Origin: Mycolicibacterium gilvum
Lineage (GTDB): Bacteria > Actinomycetota > Actinomycetes > Mycobacteriales > Mycobacteriaceae
DNA length: 64,000 nt
NCBI RefSeq assembly: GCF_900454025.1
Contig: NZ_UGQM01000001.1
Location: forward strand, 5,890,001-5,954,000
Reading direction: 5' to 3'
The notes under the pieces were generated by a model. The model was given only the letters and a program-made list of their open reading frames with translations. It was not told the origin of the DNA and did no database searches. Of the stretch, positions 27,541-36,045 are shown piece after piece; the first letter of the stretch is position 1; the number at the start of each line of letters is the position of its first letter. Made by a program: the position numbers and the translations under genes.

Positions 27541-27828
27541 TCAGCCCGGCACGAAGTCCGAGTAGGTGTATGTCATCGACGGCAACGCAGTGGCGGTGAT
27601 TCGCACACCTCTTCCGCGAACCACCGCGATGAAACTGGCGCCAGCATCAACCGGCGCAGGAACTATGTGGGGTTCGGGGCTGCCTTCGACCTCGACATGG
27701 GTGGCCCCGAACGGCGTCAGAGCGATCATTGCAAGGCGTCCACCGGAGCCATTGGTGAAGCGATACCGATTCGCCCCCAGCGAGATCGCTGACCACGGTC
27801 GCCCGGCTGCAGCGTCCAGCCGGTAGGA
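27541..27828 (-). pseudogene. Unknown gene truncated by IS21
   Basis: The frame reads RPWSAISLGANRYRF, then FIAVVRGRGVRITATALP, and ends YTYSDFVPG, with coding-like composition. The first 17 codons of the apparent ORF (from 27879) are IS21 terminal sequence, so the native 5' end is missing and only about 95 C-terminal residues remain. The product is not recognised. It marks the right boundary of the kinase island. Confidence 0.5.
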
Positions 27829-27899
27829 TGTCGACCGTCGCGTAATTCCCCCGGGGTGTCCGTCATGTAATTCCGCCACCGGTGGGCCTCGGTGTAGGT

Positions 27900-28679
27900 C
27901 TACCGGGTGGGCTTGGCGTTGTCTACCGGCGCGCTAGCGCCGGGTCTTTTTCGGGGTCGGTAGCTGGGTCCGTCCATCAGGATCTGGTGGCTGGTGTTGA
28001 TCAGGCGGTCGAGCAGCGACTCGGCGACGACGGGGTTGGGGAACAGGTTGTACCAGTCCTTCGGTGATCGGTTGGAGGTCAGGATGAGGGGGCGGCCGTT
28101 GACGGCGCGATCGGAGATCAACTCGTAGAGGTCGTCGGCGTGCATCGCGGTGTGTTCGCGCATGGCGAAGTCGTCGAGGATCAGCACGAGCGGTTTGGTG
28201 TATTCGCGGATGCGTTGACCCCAGCTGCGATCGGCGTGACCGCCGGCGAGGTCGGAGAGTACCCGGGAGGTCTTGGCGAATCGGACGTCGCCGCCGCGGC
28301 GGGCCACTGCGTGCCCAAGCGCTTGTGCCATATGGGTTTTCCCGACTCCGACGGGTCCGTAGAGGATCACTGATTCGGCGGCGTCGAGCCACCGCAGTGC
28401 GGCCAGGTCGCGCAGCATCGCCGCGGGCAGCTTGGTGTTGGCGGTGAAGTCGAAGGATTCGAATGTCGATTGTTCCTCGAAGCGGGCTCGGCGGATGCGC
28501 CGGGTGAGGGCGGCGGATTCTCTGCGGGCGATCTCGTCTTCGCAGAGCACCTGGAGGAAGTCGAGGTGCCCGAGGGTGCCGTCGCGGGTCTGCGCCAGCC
28601 GGGCATCCAGGGTGTCGAGCATGCCGGTGAGTTTGAGGGTGCGCAGCGCATTGCGTAGTGCGGGGTCGAGGATGCTCAT
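27900..28679 (-). CDS. istB: IS21 IstB, transposition ATPase
   Basis: 259 residues of the IstB/DnaC-like AAA+ family. The Walker A is GPVGVGKTH, the Walker B is LVLILDDFAM, and the sensor region is LILTSNRSPKDWYNLFPNPV. It assists IstA by target choice and strand transfer. The gene appears intact, so it could serve related IS21 copies elsewhere even though istA here is broken. It starts 63 bp downstream of the istA stop. Confidence 0.93.
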   Translation of the reverse strand: MSILDPALRNALRTLKLTGMLDTLDARLAQTRDGTLGHLDFLQVLCEDEIARRESAALTRRIRRARFEEQSTFESFDFTANTKLPAAMLRDLAALRWLDAAESVILYGPVGVGKTHMAQALGHAVARRGGDVRFAKTSRVLSDLAGGHADRSWGQRIREYTKPLVLILDDFAMREHTAMHADDLYELISDRAVNGRPLILTSNRSPKDWYNLFPNPVVAESLLDRLINTSHQILMDGPSYRPRKRPGASAPVDNAKPTR

Positions 28680-28742
28680 GGTGGTGATGTCCTTAGGTTC
28701 AGATCGAATGATGTTGGTTGCCAGCTGGATACGATGCGTTGA

Positions 28743-30186
28743 TCACGCGATCTCGCCGGTGGTGGTGTCGAAGGCTTGCGGCCCGCGCAGATGCGCCGCG
28801 GCTTGCGGGGCGGCGGATTCGATGATGCCGTCGAGTTCGGTGCCGGCGGCCAGGATGCCCTTGACCGTGCGGTAGCTCGGGTCGCCGACGGTGATCGCCC
28901 GCGCGCAGGCGGCTTCCAGGCGGTCGTGGCCGACGGTCTTGAGCAAGGCGAGGACGCCTTGAGCGCTGCGCAGTCGGTGGATGGCGTTGACTTCCATGAA
29001 TTCGGCGATCACCTGGGTACAGGCCGGTCCGACCTCGGCGGCTACTCGGCGACACCAGGTCGGGTTGCGCATCGTGAAGGCGATCTTCTCCGGCGGGTAG
29101 TGCTCGAAGTCGGTGGCCCGCCCACGGTGATGGGTGACGTGGGTGGCCACGACGTCGCCGTCGTGCACGATCTGCACCAGGTCGCCGCACGTGCGGGCGT
29201 GGACCTGTTGGCCCATCAGCCGCCACGGCACCGAGTAGAGCGCCTTGCCGACTTTCACGTGGCAGTCGGCGGCGACCTTGCCCGTCGACCACACCGCAAG
29301 TTGGAAATCACTGTGCGGCAACGGCAACAGGGCATGCTGTTCAACGGTGGAGAACACGAACCCTGGTTGCTCACCGTCGAGTGCCCGAGAGTTTCGCGCC
29401 CCGGCTACCTCACGGCACCAGACCAGCGCGGCGGCCTGCATCTGCTCCAGCGAGGTGAACTCGCGGCCCCGCCAGAACGAGTCCCGAATGTATTGCATCG
29501 GGCGCTCGACGCGTGGTTTGTCCTTCGGCTTGTTCGCCCGCGCCGGGTCGATCAGGCAACCGTAGTGGGCACCCAGTTCGGCGTAGGCCTTGTTGATCTT
29601 CGGGTCATAGAGATCCGGTCGAGTGACACCGGTCTTCAGGTTGTCCGGGACCAGCCGGGCCGGGACGCCACCGAAGAACTCGAACGCTGCCACATGCGAA
29701 GCGCACCAGGAGGATTGATGCATCTTCAGGACCGGTTGGACGAACAGATGCCGCGAATGGGCCAGCACCATCACGAACGCCCACACCGTCACGCGTCGAC
29801 CACTGACTGGGTCGAACCACATCCCGAGGCGGCCGTAGTCGATCTGGGCCTCGCTGCCCGCTGGCACCGATCCGCGGGCCACGGTCACCTTCTCCCGCGT
29901 CGCCTCTTCGGAGAGGTTCGCCGAGATCCACCTGCGCACTGAGGATTCCGACGCGGCAACGCCATAGTCGTCACGCAGCCGCTGCGCCACGGTCGCCGCA
30001 CTGACCTCGGCCTTGAGCCAGTCACGGATCCGGTCGCGGTGCACTTCGATGCCCGGCCAGGTCGTGGCCCGCAGACCGGGGTCGGCGACCTCGGGAAACC
30101 ACCGACCAATGTGCGCCGCCCACTCGGGCTCGGTGACCGGCTCCCCGCCCGGGGTCAGCGACTCGGCGATCGCCGGCGCCAAATAC
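28743..30186 (-). pseudogene. istA: IS21 IstA, C-terminal part (split gene)
   Basis: About 480 codons of the IstA DDE transposase, from AIAESLTPGGEPVTEP to FDTTTGEIA. Catalytic-core segments such as QIDYGRLGMWFD, VPDNLKTGVTRPDLYDP and VERPMQYIRDSFW are present. The native N-terminus lies at 31826-31971, beyond the IS1634-type insertion. An ATG supplied by the inserted element (30200) would allow a truncated product lacking most of the N-terminal HTH. Removing the insert and one 27-bp repeat restores one continuous frame. Confidence 0.9.
30160..30186 (+). repeat. 27-bp target duplication, left copy
   Basis: This starts GACTCGGCGATCG and ends CCAAATAC, and is identical to 31826-31852. The two copies flank the IS1634-type element exactly and encode the same IstA residues (YLAPAIAES), which proves target duplication on insertion. 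Confidence 0.92.
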
Positions 30187-31825
30187 CTGACTTGGCTCAC
30201 TTTTCGGGTTCGGGCCTGACTGCAGCGTTCTGACCTGCGGTTCTAGTTGTAGATCGGCCGGAATTTGCACACTAAAGTGTGGTCGTAGGCTGCGCTGGTG
30301 GCCTACATCCGGACCGTGAAGACCGCCTCGGGGGCGACTGCAGTGCAGATCGTGTGGTCCTGGCGGCGGGGGTCACGCTCGATCGAGCACATCGGATCGG
30401 CCCACGATGATGTTGAGCTCGCGGCATTGAAGTCCGCTGCGGCCGCCCGCTTGGCGGCCGGACAAACTGAACTCGACTTGGGCCTGTCTGGTGGCCTCGA
30501 GCCGGGGACGCTGCCGATCACCTCCTCGCAGATGACGCATCTGTGGGGCGGCCTGTGCGCCGCCTACCGTGCACTGGGATTCGAAACGGTCACCCAGGGC
30601 GACAACGTGTTTCGCGATCTCGTACTTGCCCGGATCATCGAGCCGACCAGCAAGATCGACACCGCACGGGTGTTGAGCGAAGTCGGCGTCGACGCGGCCT
30701 CCTATGCCACCCTCAAGCGTCGGCTGCCGATCTATGCCACACCCGCCTGGCGGCAATCCCTGGCTGCGGCAACAGCACGGCATGCCCGGCTGGGGCCGGC
30801 CTCACTAGTGCTCTACGACGTGTCGACGCTGTACTTCGAGACCGATACCGGTGACGGATTCCGCGAACCTGGGTTCTCCAAGGAACGCCGGTTGGAACCG
30901 CAGATCACCCTCGGGTTGCTCACCGACGCCTCGGGGTTCCCGCTCACGGTAGAGGCCTTCGAGGGCAACCGGGCCGAGACCGCCACCATGCTTCCAGTCA
31001 TCAACGCGTTCAAGGCCGCCCACCAGTTGAGCGATGTCACCGTCGTCGCCGATGCCGGGATGATCTCCGAATCCAACCAGGTCGCCCTGCAAGCCGCGGG
31101 GTTGTCATTCATCCTGGGCACCCGGATTCCGTTCCTGCCCGATGTGGTCCGCGAATGGCGCGATCAACACCCCGACGAGGCCGTTCCTGATCAGCTGGTG
31201 TTGACCCAGCCCTGGCCGGCCAGCAGCTCGGAGAAGACTCGCGGCATCCCCGATCGCGTCGTCTACTACCAGTACCGCAATGACCGGGCCCGGCGCACCC
31301 TGCGCGGCATCGATGAGCAGGTCGCCAAGGCCCAGAAGGCTGTCGATGGTCATGCTCCGGTCAAGCGCAACCGGTTCATCAAGCTCACCGGTGCCACCAA
31401 GACGGTCAACCGCGAGTTGGAAGCCAAGAACCGCGCTCTGGCCGGCTGGAAGGGCTACACCACCAACCTGGTCGACCAGCCCGCTGACTTCGTCATCGGC
31501 GCCTACCACCAGCTCTGGCGCATCGAGAAGAGCTTCCGGATGTCCAAGCACGACCTGGCCGCCCGCCCGATCTACCATCACCTGCGCGAGTCGATCGAGG
31601 CCCACCTGAGCATCGTGGTCGCCGCCATGGCCGTCAGCCACTACATCGAAACCCAAACCGGTTGGAGCATCAAGAAGTTCGTGCGTACCGCCCGCCGCTA
31701 CCGCACCGTCCAGATCAAAGCAGGCCGCCAGCTCCTCACGGCCGCCGATCCGTTGCCCGACGAGCTCCGCGTGGCCCTCGCCAAAATCAGTGCCCCGACT
31801 TGAACACTAAATTGAGCCAACTCGG
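30187..31825 (+). mobile_element. IS1634-family element (IS1549-like) in istA
   Basis: A 1639-bp element between 27-bp direct repeats. Its imperfect ends are CTGACTTGGCTCACTTT on the left and CCGAGTTGGCTCAATTT (minus strand) on the right, 14 of 17 matching. It has one transposase gene on the plus strand. Long, variable target duplications are a known property of this family, described for IS1549 of M. smegmatis. The element looks intact and recent. Confidence 0.88.
30298..31803 (+). CDS. IS1634-family transposase
   Basis: A 501-residue DDE transposase of the IS1634/IS1549 group (IS4-like fold). Blocks include LVLYDVSTLYFE (first Asp), VTVVADAGMISESN (second Asp) and the C-terminal YHQLWRIEKSFRMSKHDL (Glu within the YREK-like motif). 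The start is a GTG directly after the element's left non-coding segment. No frameshift or stop was seen, so it should be active. Confidence 0.93.
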   Translation: MAYIRTVKTASGATAVQIVWSWRRGSRSIEHIGSAHDDVELAALKSAAAARLAAGQTELDLGLSGGLEPGTLPITSSQMTHLWGGLCAAYRALGFETVTQGDNVFRDLVLARIIEPTSKIDTARVLSEVGVDAASYATLKRRLPIYATPAWRQSLAAATARHARLGPASLVLYDVSTLYFETDTGDGFREPGFSKERRLEPQITLGLLTDASGFPLTVEAFEGNRAETATMLPVINAFKAAHQLSDVTVVADAGMISESNQVALQAAGLSFILGTRIPFLPDVVREWRDQHPDEAVPDQLVLTQPWPASSSEKTRGIPDRVVYYQYRNDRARRTLRGIDEQVAKAQKAVDGHAPVKRNRFIKLTGATKTVNRELEAKNRALAGWKGYTTNLVDQPADFVIGAYHQLWRIEKSFRMSKHDLAARPIYHHLRESIEAHLSIVVAAMAVSHYIETQTGWSIKKFVRTARRYRTVQIKAGRQLLTAADPLPDELRVALAKISAPT

Positions 31826-31852
31826 GACTCGGCGATCGCCGGCGCCAAATAC
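31826..31852 (+). repeat. 27-bp target duplication, right copy
   Basis: Identical to 30160-30186. It continues on the right directly into the 5' part of istA. Confidence 0.92.
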
Positions 31853-31971
31853 TTCGCGATCGTCTTGCGGTCGATGCCCAAACTCTCCGACAGCTGGCGC
31901 TGAGACCGACCCGCATGCCAATGGGTCAACAACTCGATCAGGTCGAACACGTCGAAACTTCTCCTCGCCAT
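31826..31971 (-). pseudogene. istA: IS21 IstA, N-terminal part (split gene)
   Basis: The native istA start is the ATG at 31971 with GAAGGG upstream. It gives MARRSFDVFDLIELLTHW, then the helix-turn-helix GRSQRQLSESLGIDRKTIAK, up to YLAPAIAES, where the IS1634-type element entered. The C-terminal part is at 28743-30186. Confidence 0.88.
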
Positions 31972-32138
31972 TCGGCGCCCTTCCTCACGAGTCGAACCGT
32001 GAGTCGAGCGAACCTGTGTACGAGGCCCACGACCGGCTGCCACACCGCCCCAGGGTGGGGGAATTACGTGACAGACGGGGTGGGGGAATTCCGTGACGGA
32101 CAACCCCTCAAGCTGGAGGAATTACGTGACCGCTGACA

Positions 32139-32191
32139 CGCAGGTCAGAACGCTGCAGTCAGGCCCGAACCCGAAAAGTGAGCCAAGTCAG
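32139..32191 (-). repeat. 53-bp remnant of a second IS1634-type copy
   Basis: This is an exact inverted copy of the first 53 bp (30187-30239) of the IS1634-type element. It abuts the IS21 right terminus (32138) on one side and a truncated IS481 transposase on the other. It records an older copy into which IS21 inserted 53 bp from the end. Confidence 0.88.
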
Positions 32192-32562
32192 GTCCCCAGC
32201 GTCGATGGTGGCGGCGCATTTCGCAGATCAACGCCTCGACATCGGGAGAGATCCGGCCCGGGCTGGAATGCGGGCGACGCGACTGATCGGACAAAGCCTC
32301 CAGGCCACCGGCCTCATACCGTTTACGCCACGCCGTGACCGTCTGCCGCGTGACGCCGTACCGTTCGGCTACCTCACCAACGGGTGCGCCGTCGTTGACT
32401 TCAGTGACAGCGCGCAGACGGATCTCGACCGTGACACGTGCCGCAACATCGGAATCAGATTCAGGAACCTCTGGATTGACCACCGCCAGACCGTGGCAGG
32501 CACGGGTTACCCGTCAACGATGTCCCGATGACAAACGGTCAAAGATGTCCTGAACCCATACA
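32192..32562 (-). pseudogene. IS481-family transposase fragment with its terminus
   Basis: From a GTG at 32483 about 97 residues remain. A helix-turn-helix (GEVAERYGVTRQTVTAWRKR) is followed by LSDQSRRPHSSPGRISPDVE and RRHHRRWGP, the typical N-terminus of IS481-type transposases. The DDE domain is missing, cut at 32192 by the older IS1634-type copy. The element's outer end, TGTATGGGTTCAGGACATC, runs from 32562 inward. Confidence 0.8.
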
Positions 32563-32676
32563 GGTCAGCGTCGTGCGACGGACTCATTCACGGCGACCGG
32601 GCTAACCCGCACGCCCGCTGCATTGCCGGGAGCCGCACAGCCGCTTCCGCTACATCGGTTCACGACTCTGTCGGCT

Positions 32677-33087
32677 TCAGGATCGAAACGACGTGCTCCC
32701 GTAGCAGGCGGCATTGCCCACATCAAGAGTGCTTTCGCAGATGACCTTTCCGCCAAGAGAGATTCGGACTGTCACCCAATTATTGGGCATGGCCTCTGGG
32801 CACCACGCGCGCCCGTCACACACGCGAGGCCGCCAGTCGGCGCGAACCTCTGCACCGTCGACTGACGGACTGTGAGCGTCCAGCACGGTTGCGCTGGTTC
32901 GCCATGGCAGCGGCACGTCATAAAGTACTTTTCGCCCGGTGGAGTCAAAATACTGAATTTTTGCTGCGGCGACATTGTTCGAGAGGACCTCATACGTAAC
33001 GGTATCCGCTGCGCGAGCTCCAGGCGACATCACGATAGAAAATAGGCATACAACCGAGGTGATAACCGCAAACTTCATGTGGATCAT
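32677..33087 (-). CDS. MmpS-like secreted protein
   Basis: About 136 residues from the ATG at 33087 (33078 also possible). A signal peptide (FAVITSVVCLFSIVMSPGARA) precedes a small beta-sandwich domain, VTYEVLSNNVAAAKIQYFDS, with LYDVPLPWRTSATV. This pattern is that of MmpS transport-accessory proteins. Unlike true MmpS it has a cleavable signal and no MmpL partner beside it. It lies last in the long minus-strand series below the mce operon, beside IS elements. Confidence 0.7.
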   Translation of the reverse strand: MIHMKFAVITSVVCLFSIVMSPGARAADTVTYEVLSNNVAAAKIQYFDSTGRKVLYDVPLPWRTSATVLDAHSPSVDGAEVRADWRPRVCDGRAWCPEAMPNNWVTVRISLGGKVICESTLDVGNAACYGSTSFRS

Positions 33088-33195
33088 TGGGGCCCTTCCC
33101 GCACGTATGATTGCCGAGCTGAACGCGAGCGGACGGGCGTCCCCATGCGCCAAGGTGGTTGAATGCCCGTCGATGTCGCGCCCATTGCAATATTG

Positions 33196-33711
33196 TTAGG
33201 CGCCGGCTAGCAAGTACACGATCAATAGGTTATTAGTCGCCTCGTTTAGCCGCACGTCTATTCCTAGGTCCGTGTAAGAGCAATCGGGGATTACCGCATG
33301 GCCTTGCAGCAACGCACCCTTTATGGCATCGGCTTCGTTGGTCAGGGCACCCTGAAGCAACACGGCCTTGTTGCCGCCGTAGCCGAGATCCTTCAGACCG
33401 GGCATTGGGTCGGTGATCGGTTGGTACGTTGAGATGTGGTCGATATAGTCGTCGGTCGACTTATTGACGATCGCGGCTGCTTTCTCGGCAATCGGGTTGT
33501 AGGTGAACGGCGGGCATGACGTTCCGCCGCGTGCAGTCACTATCGCATCCCTTACGTTGGCCACCGGATCCGCGAGAGCTGACGGCGTCACCACCATGCC
33601 ACCAGAAAAAAGCAGCGCGCATGCGACTACCAACCGGAAGGGCGTCCGGCGGTTTGGCGGTATCGCCGTCGCCTCGCGGTCTAGAGGTGGAGCAGGCGAT
33701 TGCCCTTTCAT
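33196..33711 (-). CDS. Secreted protein of unknown function
   Basis: 171 residues with an N-terminal export signal (FRLVVACALLFSGGMVVTPSALAD). The mature part contains ARGGTSCPPFTYNPIAEKAA, then PMPGLKDLGYGGNKAVLLQG, then HAVIPDCSYTDLGIDVRL, with two Cys likely to pair. This type of protein is found in mycobacteria, sometimes near CAP-like exported proteins, but I cannot name a family with confidence. It probably belongs to the group of exported genes trailing the mce operon. Confidence 0.65.
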   Translation of the reverse strand: MKGQSPAPPLDREATAIPPNRRTPFRLVVACALLFSGGMVVTPSALADPVANVRDAIVTARGGTSCPPFTYNPIAEKAAAIVNKSTDDYIDHISTYQPITDPMPGLKDLGYGGNKAVLLQGALTNEADAIKGALLQGHAVIPDCSYTDLGIDVRLNEATNNLLIVYLLAGA

Positions 33712-33825
33712 TCACAAATCCTTTCCTCAAAACCAAGAATGGACTCCGCAGGCGTGCAGAACCATTTACTTATTTCTCCCAACGCGCCGTGAAGCTAACC
33801 GGGCCACCGTCAAAAAGACATTCCG

Positions 33826-34434
33826 TCAACAAGACCCGTAGCTCAGGCACACACGCGTGGACCTCTCGTCGTAGGCCTTGAACCATGTCCCTGTCGCCGT
33901 CATCAAAAACTTGAACTCGCCGCGCCCGCAATAAAGGCTGCTATCCGGCCGTATAGCGCAGGTCGTCGAGTTGTAGGTTACGTAGCTGCGCGGCGGCAGG
34001 GTCACATGAGCTTGTCCAGGAGGAAACTGAATGGCGGCGGTCCAGCCGTGGTGGACGGACCGATTTCCGTTGAACCACGCGATGTGATTGCTCCCCGGGG
34101 GCGCACCCGGGATATTGCCAGTGCAACCAAAGCTTCCCTTGTCCCAGATTCCGCAGTTGAGTCCAGTGGGTGACAGGAACCAGACACCGGGACGGTCAGC
34201 GAGGAAGAATCGGTCTGGCTCAAATCGGTCATACCACGCCAAAACATGCATCAATTCTGGGAATGGATCCGGGGCATCCCCTGCCGGCTCCGCATATCCC
34301 GGCACCACGGTGCTGAACATCAATATGGTTGCCGAGGCAATGCCCGCCAACCACCTCCAAGGGCGTGCACGGTGATGCAATCGCTCCTCCTTTGAGCAGC
34401 CCACAAGTTGCGAAAGGCAACGACGTTGGCTCAT
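33826..34434 (-). CDS. Secreted Cys-rich protein of unknown function
   Basis: About 202 residues from the ATG at 34434, which has GGGGAG upstream. A signal sequence (WLAGIASATILMFSTVVPGYA) is followed by a mature domain with six Cys, including TGLNCGIWDKGSFGCTG, then NSTTCAIRPDSSLYCGRG and a final VCLSYGSC. Similar small exported proteins with this NSTTCA...YC pattern occur across mycobacteria; none that I know has an assigned activity. Confidence 0.68.
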   Translation of the reverse strand: MSQRRCLSQLVGCSKEERLHHRARPWRWLAGIASATILMFSTVVPGYAEPAGDAPDPFPELMHVLAWYDRFEPDRFFLADRPGVWFLSPTGLNCGIWDKGSFGCTGNIPGAPPGSNHIAWFNGNRSVHHGWTAAIQFPPGQAHVTLPPRSYVTYNSTTCAIRPDSSLYCGRGEFKFLMTATGTWFKAYDERSTRVCLSYGSC

Positions 34435-34631
34435 CCCACACTCCCCAAATCCCTTTAATTCAGCTGATGAAGCCCAGCGGACCCGGCGCCGCCAGCGCGA
34501 TGGCAACCGGTGGTGACCTCGCCGATCGAGGTCGAGAATCGTTCAGCGCCTGCGCTCGATGCCGTGGACTCCGCTATGGATCGAGCCGAATCGCACGCTC
34601 GCCGTCTAACCATCAGTGACCGGACGCACTC

Positions 34632-35276
34632 TTACTCGCATACATTTGAACGATGAATTCTGCTACCCCAACGCAACACTCTGTGCACCGATGGACCTGT
34701 GAACCAGGCGGCTTGATGACTCTTGATGCCGGCATTGACATTGGACAGGTGCTGCCACAGTAGGTAGAAACTCTCACCTTGATAGATCGGGAAGTAGACG
34801 TTCCCCGCGTGGTCGGTTGACTGAGTGAGTGCTTGGGCGCGGGGGGCGAGGAAGCTCACCGATTGGTCGATATTCGTGGTGACTATGTCGACTTGCTGCT
34901 GAAGGTCGCCAATGCTGTAGTCCCAGTCGGAGCCCGAACCCATGTAGACCCCGGGTCCATTAGGTGTGATCCGGTTGAACTGCAGCCTATTGATCTGGCG
35001 CATCAGCTCGTCATATTGTGCGTTGAACCACTGACACATCTCCCGTTCGGCGTTGATGTCCGCATCGGTCACCCTATTTTTGGTTTGGTCAAAAGGAAAT
35101 GGAAATTTCGGCACCCAGCCCGAAGGTGTTGGATTGATCACTGGTAATGGCACGGGAGGCCGCGCGTAATCGGACGGATCAGCTCGCGAAGCGGGCCCCA
35201 CCGCGACCGACACGCCGGATAACACAATGAACACGCATGCGAACGAGCCGACGGCGCGACTGAGGCGGCTCTGCAT
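34632..35276 (-). CDS. Exported protein linked to the mce operon
   Basis: About 214 residues from the ATG at 35276; an ATG at 35363 with AAAGGTG upstream is an alternative that adds 29 residues. The signal peptide is SFACVFIVLSGVSVAVGPAS. The mature part begins Pro-rich (ARPPVPLPVINPTPSGWVP) and is then helical (MCQWFNAQYDELMRQINRLQ; DLQQQVDIVTTNIDQSVSF). It has no recognised domain. It lies on the same strand just below the Mam gene, so it may act with the Mce complex in the envelope. Confidence 0.65.
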   Translation of the reverse strand: MQSRLSRAVGSFACVFIVLSGVSVAVGPASRADPSDYARPPVPLPVINPTPSGWVPKFPFPFDQTKNRVTDADINAEREMCQWFNAQYDELMRQINRLQFNRITPNGPGVYMGSGSDWDYSIGDLQQQVDIVTTNIDQSVSFLAPRAQALTQSTDHAGNVYFPIYQGESFYLLWQHLSNVNAGIKSHQAAWFTGPSVHRVLRWGSRIHRSNVCE

Positions 35277-35382
35277 CGCCTTGTCCTGCGCCGCAGAAGC
35301 CCCAACCGCCCGGCGACGCCCTTGAACGCCGCCACCTGAACCTTGCCTATCTCGACCCATCATGAATCACCTTTTCGGAGGT

Positions 35383-36045
35383 CTATTTTGGTGCTAACGC
35401 GTCGCCAACTCCGCCAACATCTGTGATTTGCCAATCCTTGTTGCTGTCGATTGTGACGCTATATGTCGCGGTCGACTGCAGTGGCTCCGGCGATTGCGCA
35501 GTCTTGGTGAGGACGCTTACAAAAGCGTCGACGACATAGGCCCCGTCGGTGACTGTCCGAACCTTTGCCGCCAGTGGGTGTGCGGTGGAATTCCATTGAA
35601 GCGGTACCAAAATCTGTTCCATTGACGTGGCAGCCTCGGACAATTTGTCCCTCAGTTCAGGACTGGTGCCCGCGACAAGCCTGTCTTTCCAGGCGTTGAG
35701 GTCTTGGTAGTTCATTGCTGCCGCTTCACCCGCGTACTGCAGCGCTATCTTCTCGGCGTGCACGTTGTTCTCGGATTGACGGGCCTCCTCGTCGAGTTGG
35801 CCTCGCGCTCCAACGTAGAGCCAAGACAGCACGCCGATCGCGCCGACAAGGACGACGATCACCACGGAGGTCACCGCGCCACGTAGAGAGACCGAGAGTT
35901 GTACTCGTCTGGACTTCTCACGCTGAGGTGCGTCTTTGGCCGCCGACGTCTCCTCAATGGTGCTTTCGCCCTCGGGCTCTGATCCGGCAGCATCTATTTG
36001 CGCCGAATTCGGCACGGCGGCGTCTCGTTCGCTATCGACCGTCAT
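35383..36045 (-). CDS. Mce-associated membrane protein (Mam)
   Basis: 220 residues. A charged acidic cytoplasmic N-terminus (about 1-50), one membrane helix (SVVIVVLVGAIGVLSWLYVG), a short coiled region, then an NTF2-like extracytoplasmic domain with AVDAFVS-type strands ending SNKDWQITDVGGVGDALAPK. This is the standard layout of Mam/Mas proteins, which stabilise Mce complexes. It overlaps the 3' end of mceF by 14 bp. Confidence 0.82.
   Translation of the reverse strand: MTVDSERDAAVPNSAQIDAAGSEPEGESTIEETSAAKDAPQREKSRRVQLSVSLRGAVTSVVIVVLVGAIGVLSWLYVGARGQLDEEARQSENNVHAEKIALQYAGEAAAMNYQDLNAWKDRLVAGTSPELRDKLSEAATSMEQILVPLQWNSTAHPLAAKVRTVTDGAYVVDAFVSVLTKTAQSPEPLQSTATYSVTIDSNKDWQITDVGGVGDALAPK

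Larger units (their letters stand above)
27829..32138 (-). mobile_element. IS21-family element, interrupted by an IS1634-type copy
   Basis: The ends are TGTC-7 nt-CGTAATTCC: at 27829 reading inward, and at 32138 on the minus strand. Each end carries further copies of a GTCCGTCAnGnAATTCC repeat (27857 on the left; two more between 32050 and 32105 on the right), as is usual for IS21. It encodes IstB and a split IstA on the minus strand. Flanks do not match (GTAGGA on the left, CGCAGG on the right), so no target duplication remains. The left flank was probably rearranged after insertion. Confidence 0.85.

Noticed and set aside
27264..27599. 111-aa frame ATGA-coupled to kinase 3
   Set aside because: The coupling is tempting because kinases 1 and 2 have overlapped partner genes, but the translation becomes Arg-rich shadow and overlaps the opposite-strand fragment. 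Kept only as a note.
28776..29942. 388-aa plus-strand ORF opposite istA
   Set aside because: Shadow of the IstA transposase; no independent support.
27829..32138. Clustered GTCCGTCAnGnAATTCC repeats as a possible CRISPR or iteron array
   Set aside because: They occur only as a few copies at both ends of one element and in inverted orientation, which is the normal end structure of IS21.
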